A stretch of 26,254 nucleotides of DNA from Chara braunii (Eukaryota; Streptophyta; Charophyceae; Charales; Characeae). The translations under genes and the position numbers were made by a program. Below the pieces are notes generated by a model, which saw only the letters and a program-made list of their open reading frames with translations, was not told where the DNA came from and did not search any database. Positions 18,252 through 26,254 of the stretch are shown one piece after another. Every line of letters begins with the position of its first letter. The first letter of the stretch is position 1. Location of the stretch: assembly GCA_003427395.1 (NCBI GenBank), contig BFEA01000141.1, forward strand, positions 2,875,687-2,901,940, in the 5' to 3' direction.

Positions 18252-18715
18252 TGCACCTGCATTCGCGAGGCTCGTGAAGAAGGAGCACCTAGAAGAACAA
18301 GTTTTTGTAGCCTATGTAAGGCCAGTAACTGAGCCTAGGGAAGAGCAGCCTATAGACCCTACGATCACCAAGCTGCTGGAGGAGTTCAAGGACCTGGCTG
18401 AGCCGCCGACAGGGGTAGTACCGCATTGAGATTGAGCCTGGCAGTAGAACTCCCAAAGGAGCCGTATAGGATGTCCCCGCGGGAGTTAGAGGAGTTTCGT
18501 AAGCAATTGGATGAGCTCCTTGAGAAGGGTTGGATTAGGCCCAGTTCGTCTCCTTTTGGAGCGCCTGTTCTTTTTGTCCCCAAGAAAGAGGGAGAGTTGA
18601 GGATGTGTATAGACTATAGGGGTCTGAATGTTGTTACAGTGAAAAATGTTGAGCCACTGCCTATGATAGATGATCTTTTGGATAGAGTGCAGGGGGCCAA
18701 GTACTTCTCTAATAG
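18252..18715 (+). pseudogene. pol: Reverse transcriptase N-terminal part, element 2
   Basis: The linker reads VKKEHLEEQVFVAYVRPV, then ITKLLEEFKDL. The RT fingers follow with [35 protein letters not shown] and [11 protein letters not shown]. Shifts occur near 18425 and 18465 around the conserved lead-in, and again near 18712, just before the palm. The order and motifs match element 1 closely. Confidence 0.87.
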
Positions 18716-19608
18716 ATTAGAAGTCCGGATATCATCAGATAGAGGTATATCCGGATGATCAGTATAAGACAACATTCCGGACCAGATATGGGCACTATGT
18801 GTTTATAGTGATGCCCTTTGGACTAACCAGTGCGCCAGCTACGTTCCAGCGTTGTATGAACGATTTGTTTAGGCCATGGTTAGATAGATTTGTGGTTGTC
18901 TATTTAGATGATATCCTAGTGTTTAGTAAGACCCTCCAAGAACATCAGGGTCATCTCAGGCAGGTCCTGGAGAAGCTTAGGGAAGCTAACTTCAAGATCA
19001 ATGCAAAGAAGTGCGATTGGGCGAAGACCGAAGTCTTATATCTAGGCCACGTCTTAGAAGGAGACGGCGTTAAGCCAGAAGATTGTAAAATCGCAGCGAT
19101 TAGAGATTGGCCCACGCCACGTACGTTGACAGAGTTGCGGTCGTTCTTGGGCTTAGCAAACTACTATAGGAAGTTCGTGAGGAACTTCTCCACTATCGCT
19201 GCGCCCCTTTGCAGATTGCTGAGAAAGGAAACCATTTGGAAGTGGGATAAGGTCTGCACATCTGCTATGAATAAGTTGAAGCAGGCACTAATAGAATATC
19301 AAATCCTTAAGGTAGCCGATCCGTCCTTGCCCTTTGTCGTCACTACGGATGCTAGCCAGTACGGCATCGGTGCAGTATTGCAGCAAGACGATGGCAATGG
19401 TTACAGACCCGTAGAGTTCATGTCCGCTAGGATGCCTTCAGAGAAGGTTGCGACATCTACCTATGAGAGGGAACTCTACGCTCTCAGGCAAGCATTAGAA
19501 CACTGGAAGCATTACTTGCTTGGGAGGCACTTCAAAGTCTATTCTGACCACGTGACATTGCGATGGTTAAAGACGCAGGCCAAAATGACACCTAAGCTTA
19601 CTAGGTAG
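18716..19608 (+). pseudogene. pol: RT palm, thumb and RNase H, element 2
   Basis: From about 18720 the frame encodes the palm ([16 protein letters not shown]), VMPFGLTSAPATFQ and the catalytic VVYLDDILVFSK (YLDD at residues 35-38 counted from 18799). Thumb and connection motifs are AIRDWPTPRTL and LRSFLGLANYYRKFV. The RNase H acidic residues are kept: D184 (TTDASQYGIG), E225 (ERELYALRQ) and D250 (VYSDHVTLRW). The frame ends at TAG 19606-19608, where element 1 and related RTs have Trp in a conserved R-W pair, so TGG to TAG is likely. Confidence 0.91.
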
Positions 19609-19770
19609 GCCGCAGAAATTAGATCAATATGACTTTGAGCTCAAGCCGGTCAAAGGGAAGTATAACGTAGTCGCGGATGCTCTGAGTAGGAGAGCTGATT
19701 ACTTTGGGGCCATAGTCCATTATCTAGATATAGGGTCAGACCTACAACAGAAAGTTAAAAGAGGCATACG
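19609..19770 (+). pseudogene. pol: RNase H-integrase linker, element 2 (two frame shifts)
   Basis: The linker reads DQYDFELKPVKGKYNVVADA, then LSRRADYFGAIVHYLDIGS. It is the counterpart of FDFELRHKKGCYNRVVDALS in element 1. A base gained near 19617 and a change near 19756 place it out of frame with both neighbours. Confidence 0.83.
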
Positions 19771-20999
19771 CGCAGGACTCCATCTATAGTGAGCTCCTTA
19801 AGAGAGTTGAGGAAGCCCCAGAGTCCGAGCCATATTACCGCACTACTGATGGGTTGTTGTTTGAGAAGACTAACGTAGTAGACCATTTGTGCGTCCCCAA
19901 CAGTGAGGAGATCCGGAGTCTGATCTTGGGGGAATGTCACGACATCGAGGGACACTTTGGTTGGCAGAAGACTTTAGCCTATCTGATGCACGCGTACACC
20001 TGGCCAGGAATGAAAAGCGACTGCATAGAGTATGTTCGCAGTTGCAAAGTCTGCCAGAGGAATAAGTCAACTACGCGTGCCCCTCTAGGTCTCCTCAGAC
20101 CCTTACCTATCCCTGAACAGCCGGGAGATTCAGTGTCCATTGATTGCATGGACACCGACGTTAAAAGTAGGCATGGCAAGAGCCAAGTTATGGTCGTGGT
20201 AGACCGATTTAGTAAGTATGTTATTTTTGCTCCCTTGCCGTCAGAAGCCAGAACAGAATTAGTAATTCAGAAGTTCTTTGATCACTGGGTCAGTGAACAC
20301 GGGGTTCCGTTGTCTATAGTTAGCGATACAGATACCCGGTTCATAAGTCTAAGCTGGCAGGAATTGATGCGCGTCTACGGATCCAAGTTATTGATGTCAT
20401 CTGGCCGTCATCCAGAGACGAACGGTCAGACTGAACAGATGAACAAGATCCTGCAGCAAGTCCTGCGCATGTACATTAGACCTGATCAAGTCAATTGGGA
20501 TGAGATGCTTCCCAAGGTAGCCAGCGCATACAACAACAGCCTGCACCTGTCAACTTGCCGCATTCCCAACGAGCTCCATAAGTCCTTTAGACCACAGAGA
20601 CCATTTGAGGGACTTAACCGGGATCAGATTCAGAGGCTACCGCCCGGTACAAGGGAGTTTGCAATTCAGCACAAGAGGGAGATAGCAACTGTTGTTGAAA
20701 ATCTTAGGAAGGCCCAGCACCGCATGATCGAACAGGCCAACAAGCACCGTCGCCCTTCACAATTTCAAGTAGGCAACTTTGTCTGGGTCCAGTCTAAAGA
20801 GTTTGCGCCTGAAGAGAACATTTCGCAGAAGTTACTGCCTACGTATAGAGGACAGTGGCCGGTTCTGGAAGTTGAGGGCGGCGAAGATGGACCGTCCTAT
20901 ACCATAGAGATCCCAGCACACCCCCACACCCAGTTTTTCATGCATCAAAGTTGTTACCTTGTCAAACAAGTGATCAGTTTCCATCCCGTAGGTCTATGA
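19757..20999 (+). pseudogene. pol: Integrase, element 2
   Basis: Counting from 19854, the zinc finger is H29, H34, C64, C67 (H-x4-H-x29-C-x2-C). The catalytic residues are D97 (VSIDCMD), D148 (IVSDTDTRF) and E184 (NGQTEQM), again D,D-35-E. The core is followed by the usual C-terminal region (RRPSQFQVGNFVWVQSKEF, QKLLPTYRGQWPVLEVEGGE). The open frame ends at 20999, but from about 20938 it reads unrelated residues; the true C terminus continues in the next frame. It is the longest open piece of element 2 pol. Confidence 0.92.
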
Positions 21000-21226
21000 T
21001 TCCACCAGATATGGATGGAAGGTATGACATCGATGGCATAGTGGTTGAAGATGTATTCAGGACTGGAGGTAGAGGTCGTCCACAAAAACAGTACAATGTT
21101 CATTTTTCTTATCAAGAGTCGGAAGACAACCGCTGGTTCACGAGATCTGAACTTCTAGAGACAGCTCCCGATATAGTCCGGGCCTACGAGAGGCAACAGA
21201 AAGGTAAAGGTCCTGCCTTGGACTGA
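20938..21226 (+). pseudogene. pol: Integrase C-terminal chromodomain, element 2
   Basis: After a one-base change near 20938 the frame reads TSDQFPSRRSMIPPDMDGRY, then the chromodomain-like segment YDIDGIVVEDVF, RPQKQYNVHFSYQES and DNRWFTRSELL, and the tail DIVRAYERQQKGKGPALD with TGA at 21224. The aromatic positions (Tyr, Phe, Trp) suit a chromodomain. It aligns with the end of element 1 integrase. Confidence 0.82.
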
Positions 21227-21252
21227 AATTTTCTCGGAGGACCTCGAATTTA

Positions 21253-21264
21253 GGCCGGCGGGAG
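21253..21264 (+). promoter_or_regulatory. Polypurine tract, element 2
   Basis: GGCCGGCGGGAG lies directly before TGAAACGG. The lead-in GGACCTCG about 25 bases upstream is shared with element 1 (7967-7974), which supports the position. The tract is interrupted by pyrimidines, so it is weaker than that of element 1. Confidence 0.65.
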
Positions 21265-22707
21265 TGAAACGGTATTCACCACTTCACAGTAGCTGATGCA
21301 GATCCCAGGGCTCGAGCCCTAGTTCCCCACCTTACCTGTGTACGGTAACTGTGTCAACCCGTAGATTTGAACCTGCGACCTGTAGGACCGCCAGTGGTAG
21401 GTAAGATCTCGTAGGTTACAGGGTAGAAGGGATTCGAACTGTACACCTGTCGGATAGGAGTCTAGGCAGTCTAGAGGTCTTAGCTGTAGACTGTCCGAAG
21501 GGTCAAAGTCGTAGCTGCTACTTACCTGAAAGGGAAGAGTCATAGCTGCTATAGTACCAAAAGGCCAAAGTAGAGGGTTCTAGAAGTGGCCTTTCGGAGT
21601 CAGCCCCAGTTTAGGTAGAGGCCAGTGGGCAAGTGGTGGAAGACCACCACGCAGAGTCAACAGTCCCAGTCCAGTCAAACAAGTACCGTCTGGGACTGTG
21701 TGCACCGTGGGCCAGGGAAGCAGGGCAGACCAACAAGGCACAGAAGTACAGGCCCGACCATTCATTCATTCCTGCAGAAGCCATGCGGAAGCGCTGCCTC
21801 AGCGTCTTGTGCGAGGAGGTCTGCAGTGTGCTCGAAGTCGAAGTGGGCAGAGAAGTGTAGAATAGCGCTAGGGTAGTGGTAGCAGGGTAGTGGCAGCTAG
21901 CGTTGCCATAGCTATAGTAGTGTGTGTGGGTGCGTGATGTAAGTGCGCAGAGTGTCGAGTGTGGGATATCCAGGGTGATCCAGGGTGTGAACAGTGGATG
22001 TTGGGCGCTCGGTCGCCATAGTCAGTGGAAGTGAGCTTACCTGGAAGCCATATCTCTGTGTACTGTGTGGGCGCATGTCGCCAGTTGTTGTGCTATTGTT
22101 CACGTGCATGAAAAGTGTGAATAAGTCGAGTCTGATTGTAGTTGTAATTGCGAGGCAAAGCCAGCCCATGCTTTGGGCGTTCGGGTGCTGGCTGCATGAT
22201 GCTCAAGCGCTGCTGCGTTGAAGCTGGCCAGCGCTCACGCGCTCACGGGCGAGCTGGAAGGAGCAGACAGCCATAGCCGAGCTGCGCTGCTGTGAGTTGG
22301 GTGTGGCACAGGGTGGTCCTTGGGTGCAAGTGGCATCTGTGAGTTGGGGAATGGGGTTGTGAGTGATACGAGAGACATACCTGTTGCTAGAAGCGACGAC
22401 ATTGTCCGAGATCTGCTCGCACTTCAGTGAAGCTGTTGACGTCATCCGACGGCATTGTAAAGTAGGCTAGATAGGATCTGCCATCTGTAGCCTGGGCGCC
22501 GAGCGCCAGATAGGATATCAACATTGGTTCTTCATTGATGATGATGATGAGACTTTACCAGCATTGTCAATTATGAGCTCTTGGTGTGTTCTTATTTGGT
22601 GAAACTCGTGATGCAATTCTACTGTTGGTTCGAGGTCACGACTATCTGGTCTTGTGTGTACGATGCTGTTTAATTTATGAAGTTCGCTATCACTCATCTT
22701 CCTTGCA
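21265..22707 (+). repeat. LTR between elements 2 and 3 (1.44 kb)
   Basis: The left edge TGAAACGG follows the polypurine tract of element 2, and the right edge CTTGCA is followed after three bases by a primer site. It therefore serves both as 3' LTR of element 2 and as 5' LTR of element 3. It has no similarity that I can see to the LTR of element 1. No second copy is in the window, so the edges rest on the flanking signals. It holds no gene. Short direct repeats occur near 21505-21555 (TAGCTGCTA twice). Antisense tRNA-like words are seen at 21360-21440. Confidence 0.78.
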
Positions 22708-22710
22708 ATT

Positions 22711-22722
22711 TGGTATCGGAGC
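22711..22722 (+). promoter_or_regulatory. Primer binding site of element 3
   Basis: TGGTATCGGAGC matches the initiator tRNA-Met type site of element 1 at 11 of 12 bases (A to G at the eighth). Confidence 0.8.
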
Positions 22723-23214
22723 TGTGGTACGTTGCGCTAATCTGGCGCTTGTCTTCTGCCTATTCCTGACGACACTTGGGGGCGGTCGTTAAATTGCCTC
22801 TGGATCAGCCAATTGGTGTAAGGCTCGCTGCACGTGAGGATAAACTCAGTGCAGGGCTGGCCAGCTCAGCAGCTACTCGGGGCACAAGGGTGGCCTATGT
22901 GCGCACCTTTAGTCACGCACGCCAAACCGGATTGCTCAGGGACGTTGACATCAAGTGACAATCAAGGGGAATTGGGGAAGGGGTAGATTCCAGGTGATAA
23001 GTTTAAGTAAGATCCCATGCTGCAAACAGACCCAACAAATGATGTTATTTTTATTTTGATTAGTTAGATGTACTGCCATTGACATCTGACAGACAGCATA
23101 GTTTAGAACTGTCCTCTGTTCATTGTGCTTTCTGTAACTAGTCAAAGTAGAATTGTATCATTTGTAGGAATCTGGGCTTACCTGCTGAACTCGAATGTTT
23201 AGTCTCTGTAGCTT
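22723..23214 (+). other. Leader of element 3
   Basis: It is non-coding sequence between the primer site and gag. The words TTGGGGGCGGTCGTTAAATT and TGCCTCTGGATCAGCC correspond to element 2 at about 15311-15345. It becomes AT-rich towards 23160. I see no other feature. Confidence 0.68.
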
Positions 23215-23664
23215 ATGAGCGACAGGGAGATTCCACAACCGGACGACCAGCTCTTGCGATCGGCTAGACGACCGATTGCCCACTTGGCTTTAGGACCAGA
23301 GAGCGACATATATCTATTGCGCCAGCGTAAGGAGAGACAGCAGCAGCAGAGGAGAGCTAGAGCAGCAGAGGCTAGCAGGGCGCTCGTAAGCGAAGCCGCA
23401 GCTTCGAAAGCCATGGCCACTTCTGCGCAGCAGACTTCTCATGCTGGTAGTACAGGGTCTGTAGGGTTAACGGTCGCGCAGACCCAGAGTCAGTCCACTG
23501 GCGTTATGGCAAGCCAGCCATTAGTGATGACTCCCGAGGAGGTCGCCACACAGCAAGCTGCTGATCGCGAGGCACGGCTACAGCAGGTGTTTGGAGAGAT
23601 TAAGGCTGAGAAAGAGAGAATGATTAGGAGAAGAGCCAGGATGCAGTGGAGGCAAGCGGTGTAG
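23215..23664 (+). CDS. gag: Gag N-terminal fragment, element 3
   Basis: A 149-residue open frame from ATG to TAG. It begins MSDREIPQPDDQLLRSARRP and has a Gln/Arg/Ala-rich helical stretch (RKERQQQQRRARAAEASRAL). It ends with TPEEVATQQAADREARLQQV and a Lys/Arg-rich segment, KEKAE-like to RRRARMQWRQAV. The position after LTR, primer site and leader makes it the start of a Gag. The length is far below a full Gag, and no capsid domain or zinc knuckle follows, so it is a fragment. The style recalls Gag-like proteins of Chara, from memory only. Confidence 0.68.
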   Translation: MSDREIPQPDDQLLRSARRPIAHLALGPESDIYLLRQRKERQQQQRRARAAEASRALVSEAAASKAMATSAQQTSHAGSTGSVGLTVAQTQSQSTGVMASQPLVMTPEEVATQQAADREARLQQVFGEIKAEKERMIRRRARMQWRQAV

Positions 23665-24790
23665 GGGCCGTACCCTGAAGGACTTTCGAGCCTCGGTCGA
23701 CCCCACTGCAGTTCCCACTTGGCTCGACCCGCCCACACTCACGCTCAGGGCGCGGGTTGTTCGTCCCACGGGCACCCCCACTTAGTGCTACGAGATGGAT
23801 GGGGATGGGCCTTTTGCGAGAGGGCTTTACATTGGGGGATGTAGCTCCGCTCTCGCGTCAAGATGATAGCTCTTTGGTCAATCGCAGCGTTTTTCTCGAT
23901 CCATTTGAGTTTGACCAGGCAATTGCTCTTTCCAATACTCAAGCAGTCCAGGGAGTTCGTTGAGAGTTTGTCTTCTTTCCGTGCGCAGGCCAAGCGTCAT
24001 CCATTGGGCCACGCACCCTTTCACTAAGTCTAGTGCCTCGGGACAGCCCCGGCGGCATCCTTGGGGTGAGGCGGTGTCGCCCGGACCCCTAGCCACTATA
24101 TATATTTTTTTTGCGCGATCCACTAGCATCGCATCACCTATCCGAGACCGCCCTTAGTCTTTTCAGGGGTCGCATTGTACATGAGAGAGAGACATTCCAT
24201 ACAACCTCCGCACAACCCAAGTCCATGCATCAACCATCGACCCAAGCGGCCGACCTCAACACATCGCGCATCCATAGCTTAAGCCGGATCCAAATCCCTT
24301 CCTTTTGCCAATTTCCCACCCTAGTCCTCATCCGTGGGTCCATCCCCGTCCAAATCGTCCCTAGCTACTCACCTGCGCAAGACCACACAATACAGATGAC
24401 CAAGCACAATCCCCATTGGGGTCAACACATCGGCCCTTCCCGCAAGCCTAAGTTTCCTTTGCCCTTCCATGATCCCTTGTTTTTGCTCCTTCCTTCCCTC
24501 AAGCAAACCATGCAGCCACCTTAGTCATGCAGTCGGGGAGATGGTTCAGTCAAACTGACCTCATCCAAGAACAACACTCCTTTTCGTTTTCACAAATGTT
24601 CCCAATAGCCTCATATCCTTTCCTTCTTGGTGGCACAAGGGACCGCTGCCCTTCCCTTGCCCTCGCTTTCCACCAAGTGAGGACCAAGTTCCTTCCCGTT
24701 CGTTCCCTGGCAATGTAACAGGTGAGGGTAGAGGTTAGTCACATGCCATGGAGGGGAAGAGGTGATGGAAGGGTTAAGGGCTAAAGGAGT
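23665..24790. other. Unassigned 1.1 kb region
   Basis: No gene is recognised. Short open frames (for example 23757-23963) show no domain that I can name. A TATATATAT run followed by T8 lies at 24097-24112 and could be a TATA-like element or simple low complexity. From 24180 the plus strand is C-rich. The abrupt change after the Gag fragment suggests another insertion or rearrangement boundary near 23665. Confidence 0.5.
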
Positions 24791-24822
24791 TTGAAGGAAT
24801 GGAGGCAGACGGAGGGAGAGGG

Positions 24823-24826
<4 letters not shown>

Positions 24827-24858
<32 letters not shown>
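24827..24858 (+). repeat. GA microsatellite
   Basis: Sixteen uninterrupted GA units, preceded by purine-rich imperfect GA/GGA sequence from about 24795. Confidence 0.97.
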
Positions 24859-24860
<2 letters not shown>

Positions 24861-24970
24861 AAGAAACTTCACATCCTAATCGACTTTGCTCCTTGACTTA
24901 CCCCAACCGATCCTACCCGAGGTCCCATGCGTCCCCCTTGCGACTCTCCCCCCCCCCCTTAGGACTCTCG

Positions 24971-26254
24971 GGTGGACGGGCGTAGGTGATGAAGGAGGAA
25001 GGAGGGTTGAGGGCGGTCGGCTATGGTGGACGGGTGTGGGTGATGGAGGAGGAAGAAGGGTTGGGGGGGGTCCGGCTATGGTGGACGGGTGTGGGTGATG
25101 GAGGAAGGAGAAGGGTTGGGGAGGTCCGACTACGGAGGACGGGTGTGGGTGATGGAGGAAGGGAAAGGGTTGGGGAGGTCCGACTATGGAGGATGGACAT
25201 GGGTGATGGAGGAGGAAGAAGGCTTCGGGAGGTCGGCTATGGAGGATGGGTGTGGGTGACGGACGAGGAAGGAGGGTTGGGGGTGGCCGGCTATGGTGGA
25301 CGGGTGTGGGTGATGGAGGAAGGAGAAGGGTTGGGGAGGTCTGGCTATGGAGGATGGACGTGGGTGATGGAGGAGGAAGAAGGGTTGGGGGTGATTGGCT
25401 ATGGTGGACGGGTGTGGGTGATGGCAGAAGGAGAAGGGTCGGGGAGGTCCGGCTATGGAGGATGGACGTGGGTGATGGAGGAGGAAGAAGGGTTGGGGNG
25501 TGGACGGGTGTGGGTGATGGCAGAAGGAGAAGGGTCGGGGAGGTCCGGCTATGGAGGATGGACGTGGGTGATGGAGGAGGAAGAAGGGTTGGGGAGGTCC
25601 GACTATGGAGGATGGTCGTGGGTGATGGAGGAGGAAGAAGGGTTGGGGGTGGTCCGACTATGGAGGATGGACGTGGGTGATGGAGGAGGAAGAAGGGTTG
25701 CGGAGGTGGTCGGCTATGGCAGACGGGTGTGGGTGATGGAGGAAGGAGAGGGGTTGGGGAGGTCCGGCTATGGAGGATGGACGTGGGTGATGGAGGAGGA
25801 AGAAGGGTTGGGGGTGATCGGCTATGGTGGACGGGTGTGGTTGATGGCGGAAGGAGAAGGGTCGGGGAGGTCCGACTATGGAGGATGGACGTGGGTGATG
25901 GAGGAGGAAAAAGGGTTGGGGATGATCGGCTATGGTGGGCGGGTGTGGGTGATGGCGGAAGGAGAGGGGTCGGGGAGGTCCGGCTATGGAGGATGGATGT
26001 GGGTGATGGAGGAGTAAGAAGGGTTAAGGGGTGGTCGGCTATGGTGGACTGGTGTGGGTGATGGAGGAAGGAGAAGGGTTGGGGAGGTCCAGCTATGGAG
26101 GATGGACGTGGGTGAAGAAGGAGGAAGAAGGGTTGGGGGCTGGTCGGCTATGGCGGACGGGTGTGGGTGATGGAGGAAGGAGAAGGGTTGGGGAGGTCCG
26201 GCTATGGAGGATGGACGTGGGTGATGGAGGAGGAAGAAGGGTTGGGGAGGTCCG
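24971..26254 (+). repeat. 54 bp minisatellite with 108 bp higher-order pattern, runs past the window end
   Basis: Units start CGGCTATGG and are about 54 bp. Two types alternate over much of the array: type A (GGTGGACGGGTGTGGGTGATGG, then GAAGGAGAAGGGTTGGGGAG) and type B (GGAGGATGGACGTGGGTGAT, then GGAGGAAGAAGGGTTGGGG). About 24 units are visible. A shortened unit with an N at 25499 marks a probable collapsed or gapped spot. Confidence 0.95.
24986..26017 (+). other. Open frame across the minisatellite (18-residue repeats), coding status unknown
   Basis: A 343-codon frame made of 18-residue units of the form GYGGRVWVMEEGEGLGRS and GYGGWTWVMEEEEGLGVI. It stays open because the unit is 54 bp, a multiple of three. 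A second forward frame is also largely open (units like RRVGEVRLWRMDVGDGGG), which argues that openness follows from composition. There is no known domain, no upstream gene context, and one N inside. I treat it as an unproven frame, not a gene. Confidence 0.35.

Larger units (their letters stand above)
15043..21264 (+). mobile_element. Element 2: second Ty3/gypsy chromovirus-type element, internal region, 5' LTR not in window
   Basis: It carries leader, gag, protease, RT, RNase H, integrase and chromodomain in order on the plus strand, and ends with a polypurine tract and the LTR at 21265. Its pol is clearly related to that of element 1, but its Gag is unrelated in sequence over most of its length. 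At least a dozen frame breaks and stops show a dead copy. Since it starts directly after the LTR of element 1 without a primer site, element 1 has most likely inserted into its leader. Confidence 0.9.
21265..23664 (+). mobile_element. Element 3: 5'-terminal fragment of a third LTR element
   Basis: It comprises the LTR, primer site, a leader of about 490 bp and the start of a gag. No capsid, zinc knuckle or pol follows, so it is truncated or interrupted near 23665. The leader matches that of element 2 around 22777-22825, but the Gag N terminus differs from both other elements. Confidence 0.75.

Noticed and set aside
21345-21490. tRNA-like words on the minus strand in the LTR (B-box-like GGATTCGAACT at 21430, and AGATTTGAACC at 21359)
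   Set aside because: The B-box match is good, but I could not form a complete cloverleaf and the A-box candidate has several mismatches. I do not call a tRNA or SINE.
23757-23963. Small plus-strand open frame as a host gene
   Set aside because: 68 codons, with no domain, no support from neighbours and no conserved features that I can see.

Overview
The window is a repeat-dominated stretch of a eukaryotic nuclear genome. It consists of nested, decayed LTR retrotransposons and tandem repeats, and I see no host gene. The pol genes are of the plant-type Ty3/gypsy chromovirus kind: PR-RT-RNase H-integrase order, a chromodomain-like C terminus, and primer sites matching plant initiator tRNA-Met. 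The second Gag is Glu/Lys-rich and has the style of Gag-like proteins I remember from the charophyte Chara braunii. The organism call (streptophyte alga, possibly Chara) is therefore an inference from memory, not a database result.

Layout. Positions 1-15042 hold element 1: a 5' LTR (1-875), a tRNA-Met primer site, a 1.3 kb leader with a telomere-like hairpin, one long intact gag, and a pol broken by three stops, a 95 bp tandem duplication and two single-base shifts. After the polypurine tract, the 3' LTR comes in two pieces (7993-8559 and 14748-15042). These are separated by 6.2 kb of non-coding DNA that also replaces 73 bp of LTR. This insert holds a 24-27 bp GC-rich repeat, two diverged copies of a roughly 0.7-0.8 kb block spaced about 1.4 kb and rich in perfect hairpins, a CT-rich tract, a 91 bp repeat and about twenty units of an 80 bp satellite.

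Positions 15043-21264 are the leader, gag and pol of a related but distinct chromovirus, element 2, broken at a dozen or so places. Element 1 probably landed in its leader, so its 5' LTR should lie upstream of the window. Element 2 ends in a polypurine tract and a 1.44 kb LTR (21265-22707). That LTR is followed by another primer site, a leader related to that of element 2, and the N-terminal Gag of a third element (23215-23664).

The rest is 1.1 kb of unassigned DNA, a GA microsatellite and a 54 bp minisatellite (24971 to the window end) that reads as an open frame of 18-residue repeats. None of the pol genes can make a full polyprotein. Only gag of element 1 is long and uninterrupted.
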